From Periplaneta americana (taxonomy: Eukaryota; Arthropoda; Insecta; Blattodea; Blattidae): DNA of 64,000 nt. The stretch spans positions 248,001 through 312,000 of the forward strand of contig NW_027185566.1 of the NCBI RefSeq assembly GCF_040183065.1, read 5' to 3'. Shown piece by piece: positions 38,493-47,431 of the stretch (position 1 is the stretch's first letter; each line of letters opens with the position of its first letter). Below the pieces are notes generated by a model. That model was not told the DNA's origin and ran no database searches. It saw only the letters and a program-made list of their open reading frames with translations. A program made the translations under genes and the position numbers.

Positions 38493-38840
38493 CTAAAGGC
38501 TTCTTTTGTAAAAAGAACCAATAGCTAATCTTTCGTTAGAATACACTTCTACAAAATCTTGGATGTTGTTCATATCGAAAATCCTTTTTACGGGGTTGGA
38601 AAGAGTGTAGATTTTCATAGAAATTCCATTCAAATCTAAGGTTCCTACAGTTGCTATAAGGGAGCCTAACCCAGCATTATCTATGTGGTTAACATTTTCC
38701 AGTTTGAGGAGAATTTTAGTTTTTTTTTGTTCCACCAAAGTCTTAACCATATCTGTAAAGCCTGGCACGGCAGAATAAACAAAATCTCCATGAAGTTCCA
38801 AAATAGAAATATCCTGCATCACTTTTAAATAAATTGTCAT
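38493..38840 (-). CDS. STAS-domain anti-sigma factor antagonist-like protein without the phospho-serine
   Basis: A 115-residue single STAS domain, similar to SpoIIAA and RsbV: strand ISILELHGDF, helix FTDMVKTLVEQKK, strand KILLKLENV and the loop HIDNAGLGSL. In antagonists controlled by anti-sigma kinases the loop reads D-S-S-G-L, with the second serine phosphorylated. Here the pair is Asn55-Ala56, so that regulation cannot operate in the usual way. No partner kinase or phosphatase is adjacent. It may be a constitutive binder or serve another complex such as an ABC-type STAS partner. It follows recN by 18 nt. Confidence 0.8.
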   Translation of the reverse strand: MTIYLKVMQDISILELHGDFVYSAVPGFTDMVKTLVEQKKTKILLKLENVNHIDNAGLGSLIATVGTLDLNGISMKIYTLSNPVKRIFDMNNIQDFVEVYSNERLAIGSFYKRSL

Positions 38841-38858
38841 AGCTACCTCATAGAAAAT

Positions 38859-40604
38859 TTAATATATCTTTTTTATAAATTCAAGAGTTTTTGTTTCTTT
38901 ATACTGTATAAGTTCTTTGGCATGTTCTAACGAGACTGGGGACAGAGAATCTCCTGAAAGCATACGGCTAATTTCCATTATTCTTTCTTCTTCTGTGAGA
39001 GGAACTATGGTGGTTTGCGTACGTCCATCTTGTGTAATCTTTTTAACCAAGTATTGGAGTTCTCCCATAGCGGCTATTTGTGGGAGATGTGTAATACAAA
39101 TTACTTGGCGACTTTTTGATATTTCTAAAAGTTTTGTTCCTACGGCAAAAGCAGTTTCTCCGCCGATTCCTGTATCTATTTCATCAAAAATTTGGGTTGC
39201 AACAGGAGCTACTTGATGAAGAATTTTTTTTAGAGCTAACATCAGTCGAGCTATTTCTCCACCACTCCCCACTTTAGTGAGAGGGCGTTTTTCTTCACCT
39301 TTGTTAAAAGAGACAAAAAATTCTGCTTTTTCTATTCCATCTTTTAATAGTCGTACTTGTTTTCCATCAGGAAGAGAGACAATACCTTGTGGATCTTGTA
39401 GAGTTTGAAATCGGATTTCAAATTCGGTATTGAACATATGGAGGTCGATAAGTTCTTTTTGTATTAATACCTCTAGTGCTTTGGCTCCTTTGTGTCTTTC
39501 ATGGGAGAGTTGAAGGGCCTTTTGAATCAGCTTTTGTTTTAAAGTTTCTCTTTCTTTTTCGATAGTTTGTATCTGGTCTTCTATTTTATCATTCACAGAA
39601 AGAAGCTCTTTGAGTTCTTGTTGGTATTCTAAAAGTTCTCCTATATTCTTGCGATATTTTCGTTGTAGATCTCTTAAAAAGTCGTATCGTTTTTGTTTTT
39701 CTTCTATTTCTTCTGGTGAGATATCCACAGTAGACTTTTTGTCACGGATAAAATCTAAGACTTCTTGGATTTTTACAAGGGCTTCTTGTAAATATTCCCG
39801 TATATTATGATTTTCTTTTTGATCAAAAATAGGTTTTTCTAGGCTATAAGCTACTTCTTGAATTTGGCTTATAACAGAAAAATCTTCTTGGTCGTAAAGG
39901 ATGGCATAGAGTTTTTGCAGTTCTTGAGAGGTTTCTACTGCACTTTCTAGTTTTGCTAAAGATTCTTCTAATTGTTCCCATTCTTGGAGGTTTATATGAG
40001 CTTCTTCCAATTCTTCTAATTGGTAGTGATAGTAGCTTTCTTTTTCTTCATTGTCTTTTTTTTGTTGTTCTAATTCTTGAACTTTTTTTTTCAGCTGTAT
40101 AGCCTCTTGAAAGTTCTGGTGATATTCTTGTATTGCTTGATCTAAGCCTTGATAATGATCCAATATTTCTAGATGTTTGTGAGCATCAAAAAGGGCTTGA
40201 TTCTCATGTTGAGAATGGATATCCAATAGGTTTTTACCAATGTCTTTTAAAACATTTACTAAAATCCGACTATGATTCACAAATGCAAGACTAGGTCGTT
40301 TATCTTTGAATATTTGTCTTTCAATAATCAAGAGGTTTTCGCTGGTGTTAATCCCTAAAGTTTCTAAATAGATTTTGAGTTCTTGGTTTCCTTCTAAATC
40401 AAATATAGCCAGAATTTTTGCTTCTTCTTTACCTGTACGAATAAAATCTGTTCTTGCTAACTCTCCTGAGATGAGAGCAATGGAATCTAAAATAATGGAT
40501 TTTCCAGCTCCTGTTTCTCCTGAAAGAATATTGAGACCTTTTTTAAATTGAATTTCTATATCTTCAATCAAAGCAATGTTAGAAATTTTAAGACTCAATA
40601 GCAT
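38859..40604 (-). CDS. recN: DNA repair protein RecN
   Basis: A 581-residue SMC-like ATPase acting in double-strand break repair. The N-terminal Walker A is GETGAGKSIILDSI (about 30-43). Two coiled-coil arms (about 155-240 and 290-365) flank the central hinge-like region. The C-terminal half has the ABC signature (VGSGGEIARLMLALK) and Walker B (IFDEIDTGIGGE), then the switch histidine in ITHLPQIAA. Length is normal. It abuts nadK directly, a common bacterial pairing. Confidence 0.97.
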   Translation of the reverse strand: MLLSLKISNIALIEDIEIQFKKGLNILSGETGAGKSIILDSIALISGELARTDFIRTGKEEAKILAIFDLEGNQELKIYLETLGINTSENLLIIERQIFKDKRPSLAFVNHSRILVNVLKDIGKNLLDIHSQHENQALFDAHKHLEILDHYQGLDQAIQEYHQNFQEAIQLKKKVQELEQQKKDNEEKESYYHYQLEELEEAHINLQEWEQLEESLAKLESAVETSQELQKLYAILYDQEDFSVISQIQEVAYSLEKPIFDQKENHNIREYLQEALVKIQEVLDFIRDKKSTVDISPEEIEEKQKRYDFLRDLQRKYRKNIGELLEYQQELKELLSVNDKIEDQIQTIEKERETLKQKLIQKALQLSHERHKGAKALEVLIQKELIDLHMFNTEFEIRFQTLQDPQGIVSLPDGKQVRLLKDGIEKAEFFVSFNKGEEKRPLTKVGSGGEIARLMLALKKILHQVAPVATQIFDEIDTGIGGETAFAVGTKLLEISKSRQVICITHLPQIAAMGELQYLVKKITQDGRTQTTIVPLTEEERIMEISRMLSGDSLSPVSLEHAKELIQYKETKTLEFIKKIY

Positions 40605-41453
40605 CTATACCATCCAGTTGAGTTTTTCTTTGAGAGACTTAAAGTAGTTTCTTGTAGAAGAGTACATGAGGGTTAAAGTATAGTCAGATTTTTGAATAAG
40701 AAGACAATTGTTAGTTTGAATTTCTATTTTATGTTGTCCATCTACAATTAAGTGTTGTGTAAATTCATTAGCTAGAGTAATTTTTATTTTAGAATTACAA
40801 GATAATACCACTGGTCTATGGGTAATTTTATGGGGCACAACAGAGGTGAGTACTAAAACATCTAAAGATGGTATGAGTATAGGACCACCTGCAGAGAGAT
40901 TATACCCAGTAGAGCCTGTAGCCGTAGAAACGAGTAAACCATCTGTTTTATATTGAGACAATTCGTGACCGTCTATGTTCACACAAAAATTGGCTACTTT
41001 ATGATAATGGTTAGAACCAATGTAGGCTTCATTTAAAGCAATCCAATGTTGGGTATGGCTTTGGTTACATAAAGAAATATCTAAAAGTGTTCTTTTTTCT
41101 TTTATAATAGTATTATCCTGAATTTCCTGTAATAATGAATCTATTCCTTCTGGTTCAGTTCCCTCAGCAATAAAACCGAGCTGTCCGAAGTTAATAGGAA
41201 GTATAGGAATAGATGCTTTATAAACTAGCTGTGCTGCTGATAATACTGTACCATCCCCCCCCAAACAAATAACAAAGTCTGTTGTAGGTAAAAGATTTTG
41301 TATTTTTTCCAAATTTTTCTTTTCCAAATAAGCTTGTGGGTGAATAATAAAACTATTATGTTCAATAGACTTATATTTTAGCTTCTTTTCTAATTCTGAG
41401 AGGAAAGAAAGTATTTCTGGTTTTTGGGTGTACAATATCAGTGTTTTCGGCAT
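40605..41453 (-). CDS. nadK: NAD kinase
   Basis: A 282-residue enzyme phosphorylating NAD to NADP. The signature GGDGTVLSAA is at residues 80-89, the NE-type motif is in ALNEAYIGS, and the substrate region GLLVSTATGSTGYNLSAGGPIL is complete. It starts 9 nt after the bactofilin gene and its stop directly abuts recN. Together with pncB and nadD it covers most of the NAD(P) salvage route within this window; nadE is not seen. Confidence 0.97.
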   Translation of the reverse strand: MPKTLILYTQKPEILSFLSELEKKLKYKSIEHNSFIIHPQAYLEKKNLEKIQNLLPTTDFVICLGGDGTVLSAAQLVYKASIPILPINFGQLGFIAEGTEPEGIDSLLQEIQDNTIIKEKRTLLDISLCNQSHTQHWIALNEAYIGSNHYHKVANFCVNIDGHELSQYKTDGLLVSTATGSTGYNLSAGGPILIPSLDVLVLTSVVPHKITHRPVVLSCNSKIKITLANEFTQHLIVDGQHKIEIQTNNCLLIQKSDYTLTLMYSSTRNYFKSLKEKLNWMV

Positions 41454-41462
41454 AGTATGTGC

Positions 41463-42020
41463 CTATCTCTTTTTTTTAGCTTTAATTTTTCTGTGATAAT
41501 TTTCTGAGAGTGGAGGGGCTGTTTCTCTACTGTCTATTCTTTTTGAAGAATAGGAGTGGATGGAAAGATCTAATTGATTTTCTATTTTTTCCAATAGGCT
41601 AGGATTTTTGACCATATAATTTTCACGGAAATATTCTTTTGAAGCAGCCTTGTCAAACATAGTTTCTACCTCTTGGGCAGGAATTGTGGAACATTCTCCG
41701 TCGATGATGACATTGTTGGTCACCTTGATTTTATGTGTGACAATATTGCCCACAACTTCCGCATCAGCCTCCACAGAGAGGCGATTATAAACTAAGACAT
41801 TCCCCTGTACTCTACCCTCAATAATGAGATCTTTGGAGTAAATATCGCCCTTAATAGTAGCTGATTTTGCCACTATTAACAAACCTTTGCTTCTGATTGT
41901 CCCAGAAAAAGTACCCTGTATTTCTAAAGACTCTTCAAAGGAGAGGTCACCTTCTAATACTATATTTTCTGTCAAAATAGTTTTTATGGTTTTTCTACCG
42001 TCTATAAAATAAGCAGACAT
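41463..42020 (-). CDS. Bactofilin
   Basis: A 185-residue bactofilin-family protein, forming non-nucleotide filaments that scaffold morphology or cell-wall enzymes. The DUF583 core runs from about residue 17 to 110 as a repeating right-handed beta-helix pattern (LEIQGTFSGTIRSKGLLIV, ATIKGDIYSKDLIIEG, GRVQGNVLVYNRLSV, AEVVGNIVTHKIKV). Polar N- and C-terminal tails flank it; the C-terminal one is basic at the end (HRKIKAKKKR). In spirochaetes bactofilins have been linked to shape and motility, which suits the guess at lineage. Precise partners are not evident. Confidence 0.9.
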   Translation of the reverse strand: MSAYFIDGRKTIKTILTENIVLEGDLSFEESLEIQGTFSGTIRSKGLLIVAKSATIKGDIYSKDLIIEGRVQGNVLVYNRLSVEADAEVVGNIVTHKIKVTNNVIIDGECSTIPAQEVETMFDKAASKEYFRENYMVKNPSLLEKIENQLDLSIHSYSSKRIDSRETAPPLSENYHRKIKAKKKR

Positions 42021-42097
42021 AGGACTTCCTTTTAATATACTACGGTAAAAGATAATGTAATTATAAAATTATCCAAAACAAAAACATACAGAAAATA

Positions 42098-42832
42098 CTA
42101 AAATGGTTTAAGAGTAAATAAATTTTTTGCATGCGTAAAACATTCTGCGGCTTTTTCGAATTTATTCTCTAACAAATACATTTTTCCCAAAGACATAAAA
42201 TCTTCTAATTCCAGTGAAACATTCTTTTGGAGTAATAATTCTTTTTTTTCAATTTCTTCTTTACGATTGGAAAATTCTTTTTCCCAATCCTTGATGGAGA
42301 GATGATTGAGTTTAGGATATTTTTCATCTAATCCAGTGTTTTTTTTAATTTGATTAATTATGTGAATTGCCTGTTGTGGGTGATCTTTTATAATATCTTC
42401 GAAAGAAATATATTGCGTTATACCGTTGAGAGGAATATTGTAACTTCCTTTTATTTCCTCCCGCAGTTGTTTTTCAGATTCGGATAGTGTTTTTACACCT
42501 AAAAATAGATCCAGTTCTTCTAGTGAAAATACCTCTAATTCTTTAGAAGAATAATTTTCTAACTGCATGATATGTTCTTTTGTATCTTGTATTTGTCCTT
42601 TCTTAAGAGTGAAATAAGCCGAAACAGTTTCTACCTCATAGGTTCTACAAATGAGCCCTGCCTGCAATATATAAGAAAAAGCATCTGGTTCTTGTATTTG
42701 AAAACTCAGTTTTGCTATCTGCAACAATAACAGGTATTGCTCACCAGTATCTGCATAATCTAGCTTCCTAAATAGCTCTTTTAAATGCTTATTAGCAACC
42801 TTTACTTCATGTTCACCTAGAAAAAAACTCAT
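42098..42832 (-). CDS. Helical protein with a C-terminal TPR-like unit, function unknown
   Basis: A 244-residue soluble, mostly alpha-helical protein with no signal peptide. The N-terminal 60 residues and the last 35 (SLGKMYLLENKFEKAAECFTHAKNLF) look like tetratricopeptide helix pairs; the middle is charged and of mixed character. It sits between the hydrolase and bactofilin genes, separated by 61 and 77 nt. It could be a scaffold protein for its neighbours. I do not recognise a specific family. Confidence 0.6.
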   Translation of the reverse strand: MSFFLGEHEVKVANKHLKELFRKLDYADTGEQYLLLLQIAKLSFQIQEPDAFSYILQAGLICRTYEVETVSAYFTLKKGQIQDTKEHIMQLENYSSKELEVFSLEELDLFLGVKTLSESEKQLREEIKGSYNIPLNGITQYISFEDIIKDHPQQAIHIINQIKKNTGLDEKYPKLNHLSIKDWEKEFSNRKEEIEKKELLLQKNVSLELEDFMSLGKMYLLENKFEKAAECFTHAKNLFTLKPF

Positions 42833-42893
42833 ACGAGACCTCGTGGCTTTTTTCTTTAGTATCGACCTAAATTTGAGTTAAGCAACGGGCATT

Positions 42894-43730
42894 TTACAAA
42901 AATTTGTCCAAAAGAATAAAAAAATCTTTTTGTTTCTCCACAATAGGGTAGTGAGCAGTCCCTGGTATAGACAAAAATTTTGCCTGTGGTAATAAAGATT
43001 CTCTTTCCGCTTTGCAGTAAATTGGATTTAGGAAGTCTTCCTCCCCGTATATGTAAAGAATAGGAATAGCTATTTTTTTATACTCTTTCTCATCTATCTT
43101 TTGTGCATATTCCAAAGTTTTTGCGGCACTATGGTAAAGAGCCATATGCTTATGTGCAAACTTTTCCACAAATCTTTCCTTTAAGTCTTCTAGTCTAGGA
43201 TCAATAGATTCCAAAAAATTGTTACTATGAACAATGGCATAAAGTGCCTGAAAAAAAGTTCCTAATAAATTTTGCTTTAAGAGTTCCATCTGAGCTTTTA
43301 CAAAGTAGAGGGTTGGAAAATTCAATTTAATAATGGTACTTGCTAAAATAAGTTTCTTTACCAAATTGGGATAAAGTTTTGTAAACTCTAAAGCAATAAA
43401 ACCACCAGAGGAAATTCCTAAAAAATAAAGAGGGAGTTCTTCTAACCCCAAAGAGGTGATAATTTCTTTCAAGAAAACAGCATTTTCTTCCACACTAGGA
43501 GAAGAAAACTCAGGAATATCTGATAATCCTTGTGATGGGTAATCCCAAAGGAGGATATCTGTCCTTGTAAGCATATGGGGTAACAGTTTATCCCAAGAAC
43601 TCATATCCATAAGGAATGCATTACAACAAACCATAACGGGAGATTTTTTGTCTCCGTAGTAAATGTAATGAATTTTTCCAGACTTTGTTTCAATAAAGCC
43701 TTTTGTTTGTTTGAGCATCTCTTCTGACAT
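42894..43730 (-). CDS. Alpha/beta hydrolase
   Basis: A 278-residue alpha/beta-hydrolase-fold protein. The nucleophile elbow LGISSGGF (GxSxG) is present, as are an oxyanion-region MVCCNAFLMDMSSWDKLLP, an Asp in YIYGEEDFLNP and a His in GTAHYPIVEKQ, so the triad looks intact. Substrate is unknown. I start at ATG 43730, the first methionine before the fold. In-frame ATGs at 43808 and 43814 (with AGCAGGA upstream) would add a hydrophobic stretch followed by a basic one, which could be a real membrane-anchoring extension. The start is therefore uncertain. Confidence 0.85.
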   Translation of the reverse strand: MSEEMLKQTKGFIETKSGKIHYIYYGDKKSPVMVCCNAFLMDMSSWDKLLPHMLTRTDILLWDYPSQGLSDIPEFSSPSVEENAVFLKEIITSLGLEELPLYFLGISSGGFIALEFTKLYPNLVKKLILASTIIKLNFPTLYFVKAQMELLKQNLLGTFFQALYAIVHSNNFLESIDPRLEDLKERFVEKFAHKHMALYHSAAKTLEYAQKIDEKEYKKIAIPILYIYGEEDFLNPIYCKAERESLLPQAKFLSIPGTAHYPIVEKQKDFFILLDKFL

Positions 43731-43845
43731 ACGAACCTGACCTTTCTTACGTTTTTGTGAGAGCGGTAGAAAAAATATAATGAATTGATTTATAAAAGTC
43801 AAGTTCATTAACATTTTTCCTGCTCTAAACAAATGATCTGGTTAT

Positions 43846-44613
43846 CTAAAAATTTAAACTTGTGCCAATGGAAGTGAAAAATGCAATATCTTTATCCAAG
43901 AGATTTGTTGCTCCTACATCAAACATAATAGTCTTATTTAAAAATCCAAATCTAGCTGCCGCACTTACATTACCTCTTCTATAAGCACCTGCTGCGGGGA
44001 TATTAGGCATATAGGCACGGTAATCATAATTTGTAAAATCTATTGCCAAAGCTAATTGAAAAATTTTCTGTGCTACTATCCACCATTCTAAACCCATCCC
44101 AAAATCCCAGTCTGTAAAAGTATTAGATGTTTGACCCACTGTTTTACCAAATACAGCTGTGGTTTGAAAATTTTCATTTAGATTCCAAGAAGCATGAAAT
44201 AAAAATTGTGCATCTATATTTGTATCATTATTTTTACCGTTGAACTGTAAGTTACCAGAAATACCTAAAAGAATATTTTCATTATTCCAAAATTTCCATT
44301 TTATTCCCAATGTCCCAGCAGTGTAAGCGTCTTTATTAAAAGGTATATCCATACCACCCACAATTTCTAAACAATCTAAAAAACCAAATCCAAACCGAGG
44401 CATTAATGCCGTATATTTAAAGTCGGTAGAAGTGATTAAAGAAAGTGCTAACCCATTTTTTATAGTTTGTGCGGAAGCCACATTGATTACCCCAGAAAAA
44501 CCAGAAGTTGTTAAACTATCACCACCTTTGACTTCTACGGCTGCAAATAATTGATGACAAGGTAATAAAAAGACTCCAAAAATTAATAAGAATCGTAAAA
44601 ACCATCGTTTCAT
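43846..44613 (-). CDS. Putative outer-membrane beta-barrel protein
   Basis: A 255-residue exported protein. A signal peptide covers about residues 1-24 (FLLIFGVFLLP core, cut after LFAA). The mature part alternates aromatic/hydrophobic and polar residues with many glycines, as in beta strands, and it ends in the aromatic residue Phe (GTSLNF), a typical outer-membrane protein terminus. Strand-like blocks include FKYTALMPRFGFGFLDCLEIVGGMDIPF and AAARFGFLNKTIMFDVGATNL. A barrel of about 10-12 strands is plausible. The gene is divergent from the IMPase-like gene with only 59 bp between. Confidence 0.75.
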   Translation of the reverse strand: MKRWFLRFLLIFGVFLLPCHQLFAAVEVKGGDSLTTSGFSGVINVASAQTIKNGLALSLITSTDFKYTALMPRFGFGFLDCLEIVGGMDIPFNKDAYTAGTLGIKWKFWNNENILLGISGNLQFNGKNNDTNIDAQFLFHASWNLNENFQTTAVFGKTVGQTSNTFTDWDFGMGLEWWIVAQKIFQLALAIDFTNYDYRAYMPNIPAAGAYRRGNVSAAARFGFLNKTIMFDVGATNLLDKDIAFFTSIGTSLNF

Positions 44614-44672
44614 TTTTTACTCCAAAATTTACTTTTATATTCCTTTCTCGGTATTATTAAGAAGAGGATTTT

Positions 44673-45497
44673 ATGTTATTAAACAATACAAAACTAAGAT
44701 ATGAGAAAGTATTTTCTTTTGTTGTTAATTTGCACCGTGAGTTTGATGAGCAGAATTGTGGACAAAATACTATATCTTGTCCTGATTGGGAAGCATTAGT
44801 TTATCATCGTTTTATACAATTTCTTGGAGAATTTTTTCCTGAAGATGGATTAATTATTGAGGATTTTGAAACAAAGAATTCTGGAAACGATTATATTTGG
44901 CTTTGTGACCCAGTAGATGGGACAAGTAATATGTTTACTGGAGTTTCTTTTTTTTCTATGGTGTTTTCTTTAGTTTACCAAAATAAACAGCCTGTTCTTT
45001 CATTTATTGTAGATATGATTCAAGGGCAAGTTTATATAGCTTATGGGAAAGAAAATTCTTGTTACTGTATTTCAAAAGACTTGTGGATTCCAGTAGAGGT
45101 AATTAAAATTATGCCAAATGACGAATATGTACTTATTGGTAAAATTTTTGGACATACCCTCCCAGAAAAAATAGAATATATCCAAAAGGATTGGTGGAAT
45201 TTGGCAGCACATTCCAAAAGTTATCGCCAATTGGGCTCTGTGGCATTGCAAATGTTATTGGATGGCTGGAAACGTCATAGTGTTATTGTGAGTTTACAGA
45301 TCCGTTGGTTTGATGTTGTTGCTTCATTGCATTTTCTTAATAATTTAGGATACCAGTATCAAATTTCTACAAACCGAGAATGCTTACTAGCGTTTAGACC
45401 AGAGATACTTCCTTGTCCTCCTTTGGAAAAATTAATTGAGACGGTAGAGAAAAAATGGAAATTTTTGCCATTAAATACTTTAGATATCAGCCGATAA
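44673..45497 (+). CDS. Inositol monophosphatase-family protein (diverged)
   Basis: A 274-residue member of the IMPase/FBPase sugar-phosphatase superfamily. Motif 1 is clear (WLCDPVDGTSNMFTG, Asp79 and Asp82), a preceding acidic ligand lies in LIIEDF (Glu63), YRQLGSVALQML matches the central signature, and a late WFDVVASLHFL resembles the C-terminal W-D-x-A-G metal site. Similarity elsewhere is low. The substrate could be inositol phosphate, PAP-type nucleotide or a related sugar phosphate; I cannot tell. AGAGGATTTT precedes the ATG. It begins a four-gene operon with a TPR protein and transketolase. Confidence 0.78.
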   Translation: MLLNNTKLRYEKVFSFVVNLHREFDEQNCGQNTISCPDWEALVYHRFIQFLGEFFPEDGLIIEDFETKNSGNDYIWLCDPVDGTSNMFTGVSFFSMVFSLVYQNKQPVLSFIVDMIQGQVYIAYGKENSCYCISKDLWIPVEVIKIMPNDEYVLIGKIFGHTLPEKIEYIQKDWWNLAAHSKSYRQLGSVALQMLLDGWKRHSVIVSLQIRWFDVVASLHFLNNLGYQYQISTNRECLLAFRPEILPCPPLEKLIETVEKKWKFLPLNTLDISR

Positions 45498-45519
45498 TAC
45501 GACCCTAGAGGAGTATTTT

Positions 45520-46575
45520 ATGAAAAAATGGTTATTGTATTCTTATTGTTCTATTTTTCTATGGAATATGGGGTTTTCACAAGAAACCACTAGTACAGAA
45601 AAGCCAACATCTGACACTCGTATATCTCAACCTACTCATACTCCTAATATGGATGAAATAGCTCAAGAACTGGAAAAAACGGGTGCTTTGGTAGAAAAAG
45701 TTTCTACTAATGATACGGAGAAGAAAGAATCATCTTTGCAAGATTTAGAAAAAGAAAAATCTCCAACGCTCAATTCCGTCTTATCAGAAAGTGGTTCTTC
45801 TTTGATTCAGTATGATGCAGAATTATTTGCAGAAAAATTGGACCCTTATCCTTTAGAAGCCTATTCGGGGAGCTTTTTAGAGGGGTTTCCAGCCATAAGA
45901 GAAGCGTTTGCCGATAGCGAGAAAATACAACAAGTTAAAGCCTCGCTAGATCGTTGGTATCAAAATGATAGAGCCAATTTTCCTTTAGAGGCGTATCTAA
46001 TGTTATCCGCTATCTACGATCAGCTTCAAAATTATTCTAAAGCTCGAGCCATTTTGGATGAGGGAGGAGCTTTAGCAGATATAAAGCAAAAAGTCGTTTT
46101 TGAAATTAATAAATCCCAAATATTCAGACATGCAGGACAAAACCAACCTGCTTTGGATATATTAAACCAGTTGGAAACAAATACAACCCGAGAGTATCCA
46201 GAAATCTTTTTATATAAAGCTCTTTCATATTTATATTTAAAGGATAATGATTTGTCTATTTTAAACTTGAGAAAGTATTTAAACTTACTGCCTAAAAGTG
46301 AACAAAATGCAAAAGTCAGACGGGCTATAGCTTGGCTTATTCTCAACAGAAGTGGTCGAGTTTCTGACGGTAATGTCTCAGATAATAGCAAACAAAATCC
46401 TAGTTCTCGTGAACAGGATTTGGAGAAAATGTTGCAATTACTTGTAGATAAACAGCTTTCAGACCAAGTAGGAGATTTGATTAAAAGCACAAACACTACG
46501 GTAGATACAAAAGCACTGGATATTCAAGAAAAAGAGCTGGAAGATTTAGCAGATTATTCTGATATTGTGGACTAA
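45520..46575 (+). CDS. Exported TPR-type protein
   Basis: A 351-residue protein with a signal peptide (MKKWLLYSYCSIFLWNMGFS), a long polar, low-complexity linker rich in Thr, Ser and Glu (about residues 25-95) and a helical domain (about 120-270) with repeat-like helix pairs (YLMLSAIYDQLQNYSKARAILDEGG, FRHAGQNQPALDILNQLE, YLYLKDNDLSILNLRKYL). A charged tail follows. It is probably periplasmic. The RBS GAGGAG is just upstream. It sits between the IMPase-like gene and the transketolase halves, but no mechanistic link is obvious. Confidence 0.7.
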   Translation: MKKWLLYSYCSIFLWNMGFSQETTSTEKPTSDTRISQPTHTPNMDEIAQELEKTGALVEKVSTNDTEKKESSLQDLEKEKSPTLNSVLSESGSSLIQYDAELFAEKLDPYPLEAYSGSFLEGFPAIREAFADSEKIQQVKASLDRWYQNDRANFPLEAYLMLSAIYDQLQNYSKARAILDEGGALADIKQKVVFEINKSQIFRHAGQNQPALDILNQLETNTTREYPEIFLYKALSYLYLKDNDLSILNLRKYLNLLPKSEQNAKVRRAIAWLILNRSGRVSDGNVSDNSKQNPSSREQDLEKMLQLLVDKQLSDQVGDLIKSTNTTVDTKALDIQEKELEDLADYSDIVD

Positions 46576-46585
46576 AGAGGGATTT

Positions 46586-47428
46586 ATGGAGAATGCGTCA
46601 GTTCGGTTGAAAGCAACTCAAATCCGAGAAAAAATTTTGGATATGGTTTATCACGCCAAGTCTGGACACATTGGCGGATCTTACTCTGCTACGGAGCTTT
46701 TACTCGTTCTCTTTTCAGAATTTTTACGACAGGATCCAAAAAATCCAGAGGATAAAAATAGAGATTATTTCGTTCTTTCTAAAGGACATGTAACTCCCAT
46801 ATACTACTGTCTTCTCTCCGATTGTGGCTATTTTGATGAAAACCTTCTCCAAGGCTTTAGACAGATAGATTCTATCCTTCAGGGGCATCCAAAAGTGATC
46901 GTACCCGGTGTAGAGGTTTCAACAGGATCTTTAGGACAAGGTTTTGGCAATGCTGCTGGAATGGCTTTGGCTATCAAGGCGAGTGGCGAAAAAAACGTAG
47001 TGGTAACTCTTTTAGGAGATGGTGAACTCCAAGAGGGGGTAGTTTGGGAAACGGCGATGGCAGTGGGTCATTTTCAGTTAACTAATTTACTCACTTTGAT
47101 TGATTTTAATTCTTATCAAATAGATGGGAGTGTACAAGAGATTATGAATGTAGAGCCAATTGTAGATAAATTTCAAGCATTTGGTTTTGATACTTTGCTT
47201 ATAGATGGTCATAATATTGAAGATATTTATAGAGCATATCAGTATTTTTATGAAAATTATTTAAATATGCAAAAACCACTGGTAGTTATTGCCAAGACCA
47301 TTAAAGGGAAAGGTGTTTCTTTTATGGAAAATACTGCGGCTTGGCATGGTAAACCCCCTACAGAAGACCAGTATTTACTAGCCAAACAAGAACTTGTAGC
47401 AGAACAAAAAGAAATAGAAAAAGGTTGA
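46586..47428 (+). CDS. Transketolase, N-terminal subunit
   Basis: A 280-residue polypeptide equal to the thiamine-diphosphate-binding half of transketolase. The TPP motif is visible in LLGDGELQEGVVWET...FNSYQ, with HAKSGHIGGSYSATELL and VSTGSLGQGFGNAAGMA upstream. AGAGGG precedes the ATG at 46586; an in-frame codon at 46565 overlaps the previous gene and lacks such a site. The partner half follows after 3 nt. It acts in the non-oxidative pentose phosphate pathway. Split transketolases of this kind are known in archaea and several bacteria. Confidence 0.95.
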   Translation: MENASVRLKATQIREKILDMVYHAKSGHIGGSYSATELLLVLFSEFLRQDPKNPEDKNRDYFVLSKGHVTPIYYCLLSDCGYFDENLLQGFRQIDSILQGHPKVIVPGVEVSTGSLGQGFGNAAGMALAIKASGEKNVVVTLLGDGELQEGVVWETAMAVGHFQLTNLLTLIDFNSYQIDGSVQEIMNVEPIVDKFQAFGFDTLLIDGHNIEDIYRAYQYFYENYLNMQKPLVVIAKTIKGKGVSFMENTAAWHGKPPTEDQYLLAKQELVAEQKEIEKG

Positions 47429-47431
47429 TAT

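Noticed and set aside
38500-38516. A short TTCTTTT/AAAAGAA hairpin near the comF/STAS junction as a terminator
   Set aside because: It lies inside the STAS coding end, is all A/T in the stem apart from one pair type, and has no T-run after it in either direction.
38917-39216. A 99-codon plus-strand frame inside recN
   Set aside because: Overlaps the conserved ATPase C-terminal half of recN on the other strand and has no independent support.
46032-46496. A 154-codon minus-strand frame inside the exported TPR gene
   Set aside because: It is antisense to a gene with signal peptide and repeat pattern, has no ribosome site, and its translation is rich in Ser/Cys/Phe without any motif.
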